Shown: positions 11,745-23,726 of the stretch, piece after piece
Numbering within the stretch: position 1 is the stretch's first letter
How the letters are laid out: the number at the start of each line of letters is the position of its first letter
Source of the DNA: Nephromyces sp. MM_2019
Lineage: Eukaryota > Apicomplexa > Aconoidasida > Nephromycida
Assembly (NCBI GenBank): GCA_015657535.1
Contig: JADHZB010000775.1
Span: forward strand, 62,001-126,000
DNA: 64,000 nt
Reading direction: 5' to 3'
Notes under the pieces: model-generated
What the model saw: only the letters and a program-made list of their open reading frames with translations
Database searches by the model: none
Told to the model about the DNA's origin: nothing
Position numbers and translations under genes: made by a program

Positions 11745-12822
11745 AAAAAAAAAATAATAGTTTTAAGATTTCACGTGCACTATCTTCGCATGAATTTTAT
11801 GAAGCATTTTAAACCATGCTCGTCCCCACCAAACAAATTGTGGGTTAGGTATGTAGAAATTAGCGTGCGCATTAACTGCTAAATTTTATTCCATCACGTA
11901 TAAAAATCATGGCTTTTGGGGGAAAGAGCTTTTTATCATGTTTTCAAAACCCGGGTTAATCCATTTAGTAACCGATACAAGGTTTGAGGAATCAAAATAG
12001 CGGAATTTGAAAGAGCTGCGCCGTCACATTAAAATGACACAACCATCGCGGTTTTTTAAATAATTTTTTTGTATCACATCGACGATGAAAAAGTATGTAT
12101 ACATTTTTAAACTATACCTTTTATTTCGTAACCACCTTGCTTGAACTGCTCGAGTATCTCATGCAGCTCAAGTTATCAAATTAGTTTTATCTGAATGGTG
12201 CTGTTTTCGCTTTCAGTTTGGTTTTTTTTAAAGCCATTTAGGAAGCTCTTTGATTTCTTTGTTTTAATGTGAGGGTCTCACCAGCTCGCCGCAACAGGCC
12301 TAGGTTAGCCTATCTATCTTGTTACCTGCGCGTATCTGAACCGGACCAAAAAAAGCTACGAAGCTGAGACAAGCAACAAAAGTAGACCTGGAGAAAACAA
12401 GATGCTCGTTGTAAGGGTATGAGATTCTCTCTTTCATATTAGATGCCATAATTCTTATGCTAGTTCTACCCAGATAAAAAGAGCTTGTTAAGTTAGCCTA
12501 CTTTTACTAAGGTGCTTATGAATCTTCCAATGTTTCACCACGATGCACCATAAAATTCACTTCAGTGTTGGACTAAAATTTACATTTATGTTATGATGAA
12601 ACCAAACTAGGTCCGATTGCTGCCGCACCCTTTTCTGTTGAGAGGAATGAAACTACAGGTGCGGCACATTTAATATTTCTAGTTGATAGGTTTGGGAAGT
12701 ATGCCAGTCAATATATTCCTGAGTTTGTGCTTTTTCTTGGGTATCTAAAATTAAAGAAAATTTTCAATTTAGCACGACTTTTTTCGACGTACTAAAATTG
12801 CTAAAAGGGATTAAGATTTTAG
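11745..12822. other. No gene seen
   Basis: Mixed AT-rich DNA between two minus-strand exon candidates, probably intron or intergenic. No frame with splice support on either strand. Confidence 0.4.
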
Positions 12823-13014
12823 TTAAACTGCAAAAAAAAATTTTTGGTGAGAGATTGGTCGAGTTTTATAGGCGTATAAACCAGTTAAAGTATGTGCATA
12901 TGCAATTTTTTTACCGCTCAAAAATGGAACAATCGATTTGGGACAGTATATTCTAACACCGTAGTAAACGTTCCACAGTCTCATTGAAGCACTAGGATCC
13001 AGGCTTGTGCGCAC
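12823..13014 (-). CDS. Possible minus-strand exon, unknown protein
   Basis: The frame reads RTSLDPSASMRLWNVYYGVR and continues YCPKSIVPFLS up to a GGTAAAAA donor-like site near 12915. An acceptor-like CCAG precedes it. It could belong with the minus-strand candidates at 11.4 and 15.2-15.7 kb. No family recognised. Confidence 0.25.
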   Translation of the reverse strand: MRTSLDPSASMRLWNVYYGVRIYCPKSIVPFLSGKKIAYAHTLTGLYAYKTRPISHQKFFFAV

Positions 13015-15212
13015 TGGTATCCAATTAGATTCTGAAAGCTTTAAACCAATGAAAAGTTGCTACAAAGTTTTACATCATTAAAATTAGGGAGAGCGCTGTT
13101 ATAGTATATATTACGCCTTATACCTAGGTTTATGTAATAATTCATCTGCTGCAACCGTTGACTTGCAAGCTATCCCCTATTAAAAAGGCTTCCCTGTTAA
13201 AATTAGTCCACAGGCATAAAAATGAGCTGTATGTGGATGAACGTAAGAACTTAAAAAAACACTCATACTTCGTAAGCATGGCTAGCGATTATATAAACAA
13301 AGTATACTAACAAGCAGAAAAAAGCAACACTAAAAATATTAGCTTTCGTTAGAAAAATTATTTTACACCTTAGATGACACTAATCAATCTGCACACTCGT
13401 TAATAGTTTCAACATATTTTTCTATGATTATGGCTATATTATCTTATCACTAAGCTTCAAACTAATTCACTTACCATATTATGACAATGGAATGCAATAT
13501 TTGGTTAGTATCCTAGAATAAATGAAGAGTTAGCTAGCTCAACTTCTTTCCATTAATCATTTGAAATAGCACGAGGTGGAGAATAATTCTTAACTTGAAA
13601 TTTAAACAAAAAAAAGAATTGCCATCAATGAAGACCATGCAGTACTTTGGCTGCATTATATTTGTATTCTTATGTAATAGCTGTTTTTTTCGTGTTGTTC
13701 TAAATGTGATTTTACATGTGGTTATGAACTACTAGTACGGTAAGGTTTATAGGTCGATACAAATACTGGCGATAATGGCAACTCTAAGAGCAGCTTGGCA
13801 GAGCGATTCTACTTTGTAAGCTCTAGTGCTAGTAGTATCTGGCTTTCTTATTTAACTATATCTGCATACGCTCATTTTTATAATATTTGAAGGTAGATTA
13901 GATAAAAAAGTAGCTGCCAAAAGTTAGATGAAAAAAGCTTCTTTCTTGCCTTTTTACTGCATTGGGTAAAAGAAAATTCAAAAATAACAGAAATACGCCT
14001 AACGCAGAGTCATTTGTGCTTTCATACAGCTTGCAAACATTTTTCTTTAATTATTCGGTATTTGTAATCAATCTTCGGCAAACTTCAGTGACCCTAAACG
14101 CAGAAAGCGCTCATTGCTATATGCCAAGTTGTGTTTCTAAGGACTTTGACTAGCGAAATTTGCATCGCTATAGCATATGTTTATATCTAGCAAAAAGTGG
14201 ATTTAGTAGTCACTTAGTAGCTAAGGAGCCATGAAATTTATGATCCCTGGAGGAAAGCAAAGGATTTGTCCCCCCGATTTATGAGTTTTCGGTGAGTAAT
14301 AATTACTAAATGGCTTAATTCCTCATAAAATCCTGTGGTTTTTTGGAGCTGAAGGGTCACTAGATAAGTCCAGTAAAGTTTTCAAACAAGCATCATTAGC
14401 ATATGTTTGTATCAATTTAATTTGTTTTGAAATTCCTTTTTCGCTGCTTTGGCTGAGTATCAACAATAAAACACTTAATTTTGAGTAGCAAAATAGCAAC
14501 ATAAACTGGTGCCAAAATTTTTTCCTGAGTTTTGCAAAGAAAACTATCCGCCACTACGATATATTTATGGCTCTAAGTTTGAAATATCATTCTCGGGGTT
14601 ACCGAGTCTTGCTTTAAAATTTTGTTTGGGGAAACTTCGGCCTTATTGGAGCGGCACTTGTAAATTCAAGCTGTATGTTTTGCTTTGGAACATTATTTTT
14701 GCATTCATACCAGCTAATTGATTTGACCTTTTTAATATCGTAGCTGCATTATTCTGAAAAAACGTAATAGCAAACCGAAGTCAAAGAAAGAGTAGTGGGT
14801 GAAACGAAAAATAAGCATTGCTTTTTTAATGGGTCGCCACCAAAGCAGTAGTAAAGCTTAAAATTTTTTTCTGAAAACACTTAGGACCATGTTTTGCGCA
14901 GCAGCTTCGAAAATTTGATGTTTCAACAGTCATTCGATAAAAATATTACATGGCTACAAAATAAAACTAATGATGTTGCTCATGTGTTTGTTATATAGGT
15001 GACAAATGGCTCTGTTCCACCAATGAAGACTTGTTGCAACTATTATTGTAACGAAGAGTAACGATGTTGGCCAAGGCGTACTGTTACACAAGGCCCACTT
15101 ATTCATAAAGATTCCTTTCTACCGCATTTTTACCGCAGAATTCAATCTAATAAAGACTCTAGTGAAAGCTGACTGCCTGCACAGAGCACAAGATACAGCT
15201 ACTTTGATGCAA
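13015..15212. other. No gene seen
   Basis: About 2.2 kb, very AT-rich, with stops in all frames at short spacing. Two plus-strand frames, 13962-14153 and 14509-14721, begin with an apparent start but show no domain or convincing splice sites. The missing N-terminal exons of the nucleoporin-like gene could be hidden here. Confidence 0.35.
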
Positions 15213-15715
15213 TCAGTTCGCATTTGAGCTGCAAAACTTAGTCTCACTACCTGGGCCAAACTTAATGATTGCATCCTGCATAGATCTGCTAATATTACAA
15301 TGATGAGCTACTCTGAAAGCTGTCCTCAATGCTATCCAGGCAGGCTTTTCATAGGTATTCAGCTGATAAGCAAGACTTAATTCAAATCGCCTAGGTAGGA
15401 GCTCTTCGATGGAAAAGTCGAGTATGAGGCAGTAAGCGCCGCTAACTATGTAGACTCTACCATCAGCTCGGTGGCCTGACCGGATTAGCTTCATTACGCT
15501 TCAAGCATTGCAAAAAATTCCGTGCATATTTTCGCGAGGGAGTAGAAGCTCACTCTTTTTGCACAAACATTGTCATTTCTTTCGTTTAGTTTTAGTTCAC
15601 TGAAGATAAAGATGGATGATATGATTTTCCCAGCAATTGCTTGCGTTGCCTCATTGAAGGAACAGCAGGGTTCTTGGGTCTCATTAGAATTAATTGAGGA
15701 AATTAATTCAGGCAC
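15213..15715 (-). CDS. Possible minus-strand exons, unknown protein
   Basis: Two adjacent minus-strand frames overlap by a TAATG. The upstream one (15715-15494) contains SFNEATQAIAGKIISSIFIF. The downstream one (15494-15213) contains GRVYIVSGAYCLILDFSIEE and RTAFRVAHHCNISRSMQDAI. Both have mixed, protein-like composition and higher GC than their flanks. The downstream frame could leave by a donor at CCAG/GTAGTGAG. Relation to the exons at 11.4-13.0 kb is inferred only from strand. No function assigned. Confidence 0.3.
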
Positions 15716-15880
15716 TTAGACTAAGAAAGCTAAAGTTTTCAAATTTCAAACTTTCACTGTTTTTAACGTGCAGCAGGCTGCAAAAATGATTCGCCAAGAT
15801 ATGTATTGCTTCTTTAGATAAACACTTTTTGATGCCGTTTTTTTTTAGGCTGCAAACTTGGTAGTGGGATAAGAATGTAG

Positions 15881-16045
15881 CAGGTGCATCGTAACTGGGG
15901 ACCTTGGCGGGATCTGCCAGTATTCCAATATTTTCTCAAGACCCTAGACGGCATGATGCTGCATCGCCTCCACAAGGCCAGAGATACACCGGAACAATAT
16001 ACCAGTTTTGCTCCAATTATTTACATGAGCCAAGCAGCGCTCTAG
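15881..16045 (+). CDS. Possible plus-strand exon upstream of the nucleoporin gene
   Basis: An open segment of 54 codons and a stop follows an acceptor-like AATGTAG. It reads QVHRNWGPWRDLPVFQYFLK then TLDGMMLHRLHKARDTPEQY, is GC-richer than its flanks and has good amino-acid mix. It lies 0.6 kb upstream of the first confident exon of the nucleoporin-like gene on the same strand and could be one of its missing N-terminal exons, though I could not connect the phases. Confidence 0.25.
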   Translation, partial: QVHRNWGPWRDLPVFQYFLKTLDGMMLHRLHKARDTPEQYTSFAPIIYMSQAAL

Positions 16046-16637
16046 CTTGATATTAGATGGGGAAGGTGTATCATAAGGAAAAATATAGCCTTTCAAATAT
16101 GAAAAAAGTCTCTTTCTGGCAGAGGTACAACGAAGGTGGAGCAGTTGGCCAGTTAAAGATTAGCAAACGAGACACATAACTCTCTGGCTATTTAGTAAAT
16201 GCGCCACCTTGCTGACGATTCCTTGCGTTAGGCATGACTAATAAGTAATCTGGGTGTAAAATATTCACTCATTATGTACACTTGTTGAGACTTTTGTGCG
16301 TAGCCTTAAGTCACTCCTCATCATGGATACTTCCATGTTACGTGGTTCATCCTAGGATGCAATGATGCCGTCCTGGAGCAGTTTGTTTCCAGCTGCAGTT
16401 CTTGATAAGTAGCTATATCACTGCATGATAGAAGTGGCATTGGAAATCCAAGGAAGTCTGAGGGAAACTAAGATTTAAGCTATGTATGATAATTCTAATG
16501 GATAATATTAACCTATTAAAAGTTAGTCGGGAGACCTCATTATTCAGTGATGGTATATGGCCTACTTTTCCCGTCGTGTGAATACTCCATTAAACCACCT
16601 ATAGCGTGATGATTTTGTAATCGCTTAGCTTTTTTAG

Positions 16638-19600
16638 CTGCATAAAGAAGCATATATGGAGTGCAGAGTTCCCCTGGCGATAATCTTCATATGTTTTGAA
16701 ATTCTGAGAATGAGCCTGGGGCCCCCATACCGTACTATCCGATATAAGAACAGGTTATTGCTATTCATATTGCCTGCGATTTGCTACTCTTTTGGCTTGT
16801 GCTTCTTACCGGAGGTGGCAAATGCCTCTGAGTTAGAGTGGCATCGATCTATCGAGCAACACCCCAAGATTAGGTATTTTTATTACAGGGGGCTTCATCA
16901 CAGCTTTTTTGGTAATCATCAATTTCCCCTGGGGGCGAAGTCCTGCTTAATTCCGCACGAGAGGCAGTTATTGAGAAATTTTAATACTACGCATTTTATA
17001 AGGGGGCAGAACGTCCGCTTACCTACCCCCATGGTAAAGGAGCGAAAGCACTGCTGCCTCAGAGCACTTCGTCAAATACCGATGCTTTGGTTTAATTTGT
17101 TGAAGTCTCATGGTGACTGTGCTATGAACGGTGCATTTTTAGGAAGAAAAAAAGGTTTCTATAGCTTAGAAATCCCATCAAAACCTTCAGGGGCTAAGCA
17201 ACTGGAACTTTCTCTACGTTTTCCCTCCTTCAAGTCCAGACTTTCGCTTTTTGCAACACTGCAATGCCTATCAGTATCTCACAGACATTCCAAAGTGGAT
17301 ATTCCACCTTTTATTTATGTGCTGCCTTCCTCTAACCTAGTGCAGAAAGGATGTATCCTCAATTATCTACAGGAGTTTATAGGCGAAATCCAGCCGGAAT
17401 GGCATCATCGCAAGGTGTTGAAAATTGATGGTTATAGTTCAGTGCCAGGGACAATCTTTGGCTGGTTAGAGTGTAATAGCCATATTATTATTTCGCAAGA
17501 TGTTTTTCAGAGTTCGCTGCTTGCCTACTTGTTGAAATCATCGGGTGGGAGCCATGGAAACTCTGCGACGGGCCTCTCACCAGGTAGGGTATTCTCATAG
17601 CATCGTTATCCCTGAAATGCTTCCGAAGCCCTTCAAAGTCCATAAGCCAGGCTTATTCTGTTGAAACTATTCAAAAACCTGAAAAAATATGATCTTTCTT
17701 TGTTTGGCACTGCCATGCAGTAAAGGATGTTTATAGCAGGTTTTTTTGCCATATATGTTATAAATTAGCGGTTAAGTTGAAAATTTTGATATGAAACTGT
17801 TGTATATCCTATGGTAAGTCATTACTTCGTTCAGGCGGAAGAAAAAATGTTTCTGTCTTTTCAAAAAGGTTTTTTAGGACTCCTCTATTTTGTGTGTGAA
17901 GCTCAAAAGTGGTAACATGATTTATCTTCACTCCGCCCTTACTTGCTGAGCTTTCACATTGAGGAGTCAGTTTAGAGCAATAACACACCCTATATATTCT
18001 ACGTTCCTGCAGATGAAAAGAAGAAGAATAAACATTCCAATATTTCTAAAGATACTGTGATAATATTTGATGAAACTTGTCTGCTCAATGATTCTTCCGA
18101 AACTTGGGAGGAGTGTATAACATTAAGTTTCCGTATCGGATACCAGAATTTTGCCTTTTTTTCTAGATTAGGAGGAGAGGACTATGCGAAAGGTGTGATC
18201 TCCGGCTGGTAAGATAGTTGAACTGAGGTTTACTGGCATTTTTTGTTTGAAAAATTCTCTTTCTGAAAGCTGATTAACTTCTTGTTTTATAGTATGCATG
18301 GAGAACAAGAGGTAATACACCCTACTCTTTAGAGATCAGTTTTTTTTTCCACTGATTCAAAAAATGTGTGTGTGTGCTGATGTGGGTGTCCCACAGAGGG
18401 GGAATTTATGTGTGTGTCTGTGTGTGGTGCTGTGTAGAGCTGCAGAATAACCTGCTTTATCCAGTTGGCCTCCTCTCCTTTATAAAGCTCAAAAAATTGG
18501 CTGTGGCTTTCCTGTGAGTTACTTATGTAGTATTATTATGTTAGCCATCCGAATTCTTCATCAGAAAGGATGTGGTAAAAACCTTGAGACTGCGCTTCTT
18601 AGCATCTTAAATGAATCAAAGTGCTAGGGTTTTGCGTATGAGCTTTTATTAAGTTATCTACTTGTGTTTGGAACAAAAACTTGGAGATCTCCCTTTTGAA
18701 TGTATAGGATCTGCTTCTCGCAAGCTTTTTCACTTTGTTTTTCGACATTTTTTTGCCTTCAAAATCTTGGCATCTTTTCATCCTCTCCTGAGACGTTTGA
18801 ACGCCAAAATTTGTGAAGTTTTTGTGGTGAGGCTTCCAGTTAGCAGCAAATGAGTAGTTTTTTAACAATTTAGTTGTATGCTATAATCTGTGGTACATTA
18901 CAGGCCTCTGTCTTGAATTTAGTGCCCTATTGTTGCTTCCAACTTTATTACGCATTTAAATCACTTAATCGAAAAGCTTGGAGTGCTATAAAAAGTTCCT
19001 ACCTATACTTTTAATTATGCCCTTTACTTAGTCTTTCTATCTTTCTATTTCCTGGCTTGAATTGAAGGGTTTCTCTGCATTTTTTTTAGTTGGAAAATTA
19101 ATTTTTTTAGCATCTTCTTCATTTTTTTAGAATATTTGTAAAATATCTCAGTATCTTACACACAATATCGTCATTGGTATAATTCGTTATTGGCATATTC
19201 GCAAAGAAGCCAAAATTTGCAGAATTCCCTAAAAAATATGCTGGAAAATTTCTCTAATATGACTTTAGATATTCTTACTTGTTTGAGCTTTTGGCTGTGA
19301 ATCGACCACTCTAGTTGACAAAGAGGTTTAAGGTGCTTTACTTGTGATTTCAATGTGGCTAGCTTAAGCAATAGCTTCGCGAAATATTCAGTGACTTGGG
19401 TAATAATGGCTTTTTAGGTTTGGTTCCAATCAATGCATATTATATGGCGATTTGCCACTGTTTTTTTGGGGGTTGTATTCCCCTCAGTTTCTTTGCTTTA
19501 CTGCTAGAAATGTCTTTAGTTTTTCAGTTTGGCATTATTGGTTAAAAGTCGTGTAGTTGCAGCTCATTATGCTCAATTTTTCCTTCATAAATTTCTTGTT

Positions 19601-22600
19601 TTACTTGCGATTTCTTTAAATTTCTCTTAAAATTATGCTATGCTCCGCTTATTCTGCTTATTTTGTCGCCTATTCAACTCTTTAGTAGTGAAATTTCCAC
19701 TTTAAGCCATTCGAATAGCTTGATTTGTGTGGTGCTTAGTCGTCTGCATTGTACTTAAGCCTCTTCTAGGTAGAAGTTGTAGAGAATTGCCATTTTACAT
19801 GCTAAAGAAGAGAAGTTTGCAATGAAAAAGGCTACTTCTACTCAAAAGCTGTCTGCCTTTTGCCTGCAGAAAAACGGCTTTGCATATTTGTATGTCTGTT
19901 ACTATTCGGTGATATAATGGCGCTTCACAAAAGGCTTCTTCTTTCCAACATTTAAAAGATTTATGCTCTGAATTAAAAGCACTTGCTTGTGCGATGTGTG
20001 TATGTGTGTGTGTGTCTTTTATTGGATATGGCGTGTGGTTTTGTGTGTGATCTTTAAATACAAATAATCATATGGCGTTTCTGTGATTTTTCCTCATTGA
20101 GCAGGATTCAGCGCCATGAAGGGAAGATTTTGTGTGAGAATTTTAGAAATCGTGAAGATCCGTTCAAGTCAATAAGCTTGAAGCAAATGGTTTCAGACTT
20201 AATTTCTTGCTACTACGCTGGTCGAAGATTCGGTCTGGTGCCTCTATTTGAAGGCGCTTATCCAGGTCAGTGGGCTGAAAAGTTAGTGTTCTTTCAACTG
20301 AAGGAGCAAAGTCACTTTATGTGTGTGTGAATTTGCTGAAGCTTTGGGCTTTTACTCTTTTGGCAAGCTGAAATCGTGCCACTGGCAAGGTGTTGACCCC
20401 CTGTATAATTGGTGTGTGTTGTGTTCCAAAGTGAAGAAAACGGATGATTATTGCAGGTCTTTTGAATGAAGGCATTAAGCGCTTAATTTCGTTTCCATAA
20501 CAGGATTAGAACTAGTTTTGTGTAAGCCAATCATAAAAGCGTTTATTTATGAAATATCCCCAATTTGTTACTATTTTTCAAAGATTTTTAAAGCATCATC
20601 ATATCGTAAGTTTTTCCGAGGTGTGTGTGTGTGCCACGCTTTAACGAGCTGTGTATAAACCACGCTCCAACAAGGTGTGCGTGCACCACGTATCTCTCCC
20701 TCTTTAGCTTCTAAGTGTGGGTGATGCCCCTTCTTGTAGCGAAAATTTTTGGCTAAGCTTCGGAAGACTTAGAGAAGGGATTTTTTTGCGTTTCCTGCAG
20801 TTAAAAACGAATGCTATAAACACTGGCAAAATCTGGCTATCACTCGCTGTGTGTTTGGATTTTCATGGCTATTTTTCTGTTTTCCGTGTGAAATTTGAAT
20901 GAAATTGGATACGTTTAGAGGCAGTGATTCATAAATATGCCGGAATTTCTTTGAATGAAATCTCAATTCTTCGCTTTATGTAATGACTAATGAAAGCAGT
21001 CATTTTCAAGGACTATGCAGCATATATAAAGTAGATCTTTGGAAGTTTGGAATCTCTCAATTAGCTGGTAGTCCAGCCGAAGCTATGATGAAAGATTTGA
21101 AGCTCTTACATGGATGGAGAAATTTCTTTCCTACTCTTTGTAGCAGCTGTATACTAAATAGTAGTTTGAGGGTTTAGAAGCGGCTACTATAGTTCTTTGA
21201 ATATTCTGAGAAGCTTGAAAAGTGAAGCATAGACTATTCAACCTGCAGAACAGGTAGTACTTTAAAAGGAATGGATTCTGCACACAAAATCATCAAAAAA
21301 TGTATGGACTCTTATATACTGTGTGCTTGAAATTAGAGTAGCTACACAGAATATCTAGGAGGACCTTAAAGATGGTTTTGTAGTGAAGAGTGCTGAATCT
21401 ATAGGATTTCTTAAGTTTTATTTAGTGTTGCCTTGTGCTATACTGATATGCTTTTTAATGCCTGCAAACAAGTTTGTGTGTGTGAGATTGTATGATGAGT
21501 ATATGTATGCGTGTGTGTATGTGAGATTATATGATGAGTATATATGTGTGTGTATGTGAGATTATTTGGTGAGTATATATGTGTGTGTGCAATGTGTGTG
21601 TGTGTGTTTTTTTTAATTTTTGGCTGGAAAATTTGATTTTGATTATGGTGTTATCAGGGTGTTTTCTGCATAACCATAGTTGCTCCTTGATGTGGTGATT
21701 GAGTATATAAAATTAAATTTAATCGGAAAGTGTCATTTTTAGATATATATATTCAGTAACTCCTGTTTCTACCTCTCTGAAAATGTATGTAGTAGGTTGG
21801 AAAGTATGCTTTCCTAGCCAAGAAATATGTATTTAGGTAGGAGATTGCAGTATCTAGGTTGATAAGCATGGTTGTAAGGTGGATTCTGTACGCTGGATAG
21901 GCTTAAGTTGATCTTTATCTTCAAATGACGATACCATTTCTGCCTTGAGCAGCTAGTAGCGATGAATATAAAGGCGATTTTTGGTTTTTAAAAAGTTGCT
22001 ATAGAGCTACCAAAAGGTGATGCTTGAGTAATACACACGCACACACACACAGTAAGCGTACGATGAATTTATCTGCCTTTTTTTGTTTTTCATAGTCTTT
22101 TCCCCAAGATTTTATAAGCTACTGAACCTCCTATCTTTTGTATACTACAGAATTTAGCCTTTCATGCTGCTCACTCTGCAGAAATATCAAAATTTCATCT
22201 TTTTCAAGTTTTATTGACGTTTTTAAAATGAGTTTTTTCTGCAGTCTATTTGCTCAATACTACTGATTCAGCATTTTTATTGCAGATAATATCAGTCTAA
22301 ACACCAGACTCACGGAGCTACGGAGAGAATACATAAAAGAGCGATTCTTGAGCGATTTTCGTGATGTTTCTGCTGTTGAAAAACACATAAAAAAAGACTA
22401 TAAATTGCGCGGACTCGTGCGAAATATGTGGAAGAATGGTGTTGTTGGATTTGATGGCTGGCTAAAAGAATGGGTAGACTTCAGTAAACGTCGCACTGGA
22501 GAAAGCCTTCTTAGAGCCTTGAAAAAGGTGTATATCAGTAGCCACTTTTTTGATAATCAATAGGCTGAAGAATGTTTAGTTCCAAGAAGAATGCTTTTAG

Positions 22601-23690
22601 GGCATCACATATATATATATTACTTTGCTTGAGTTAACCTAGTGAAAAGCTTGGATGAATTCGTGTGCAAAGACTTTTTTTTGGGTAATTTAGGAATCTT
22701 GAAGAAGAGAAATCTGCGAGTTTTTTAGCCAATCACATTGATCAAAGTTCAATGAAATCTGTGATTCCTCTCGCCCACGCGTTTAACAATGTGTGTGTCT
22801 GTGTGTGCTACAAAATTCAAGCGTTAAGCCTTCAAAAAATTGCCAGGTTTAACGCTTTATATCCAGCTGATTTTCTGCTTCGAAGATGCAGCCCCGTTTG
22901 TTTTTCTAGTTTTTTAATTCATTCTCTGCAGGAATGTCACTGCCGAAGAGCATACTTTCGAATTTCGAGCTTTTTTTGGACTCTGCATGATTACCAGAGG
23001 AATTTTATGCTACCACTCTATATCAGCAATGAAATTTGCAAAGATACCAGTATATATGGTAATTTTCCCTTCGCTCTCACTAGTGTGTGTGTGTGTGTGT
23101 GTGTCTCTCTCTCTATGTCTCTCTATCTATCTGTGTGTGTGTGTGTGTGTATTTCCCCTCCGTGTCATCTAGCGGTAATGACTTTCACTTTGAAATTTTT
23201 TTGGTGAAAATGACTTTTTTTCTGAGTTTAGCAGCTTCTTCGTGCTAGAGAAGAGCCAAAAGCGGTTACTGCGGTTATGGATGATGCTGAGCATTTGCGT
23301 ATGCTTCCCATAGTGGCTTATTCCTCTTCTCCTAGGAGACTTTACTTGCTCGCGGAAGAGTTTATCTTGACGACTGTGTCTTTTTGGAGTAAAAGGCATC
23401 CTCGGGAATATCTGGTTAAGAGCTTCTTTTTGCGGGATTTTCGCTTTAAATCTTCATGAAGACGAGATTTGTGATACGTTTAAGCTCCAATTTTTTCAGC
23501 TTCTCTTTTATGATGAGAACTAATGAGTCTGAGGGTCATGCAATCTGCTCAACTCGATGGTGATTCTCGACTGTACATATGTGCGTGTGTGTGTGTGCGT
23601 GTGCGTGTGCGTGTGTGTGCGTGTGTGGGTGTGTGTGTGCGTGTGCGTGTGTGCGTGTGTGGGTGTGTGTGTGTGTGTGCGTGTGTGGGT

Positions 23691-23726
<36 letters not shown>

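Noticed and set aside
17161..18208. AAA-ATPase-like reading (IIFDE as a Walker B) suggesting a torsin/LAP1 relative
   Set aside because: There is no P-loop, and the exon chain continues in phase into Nup155-like sequence, which also explains the FFSRLGG block better.
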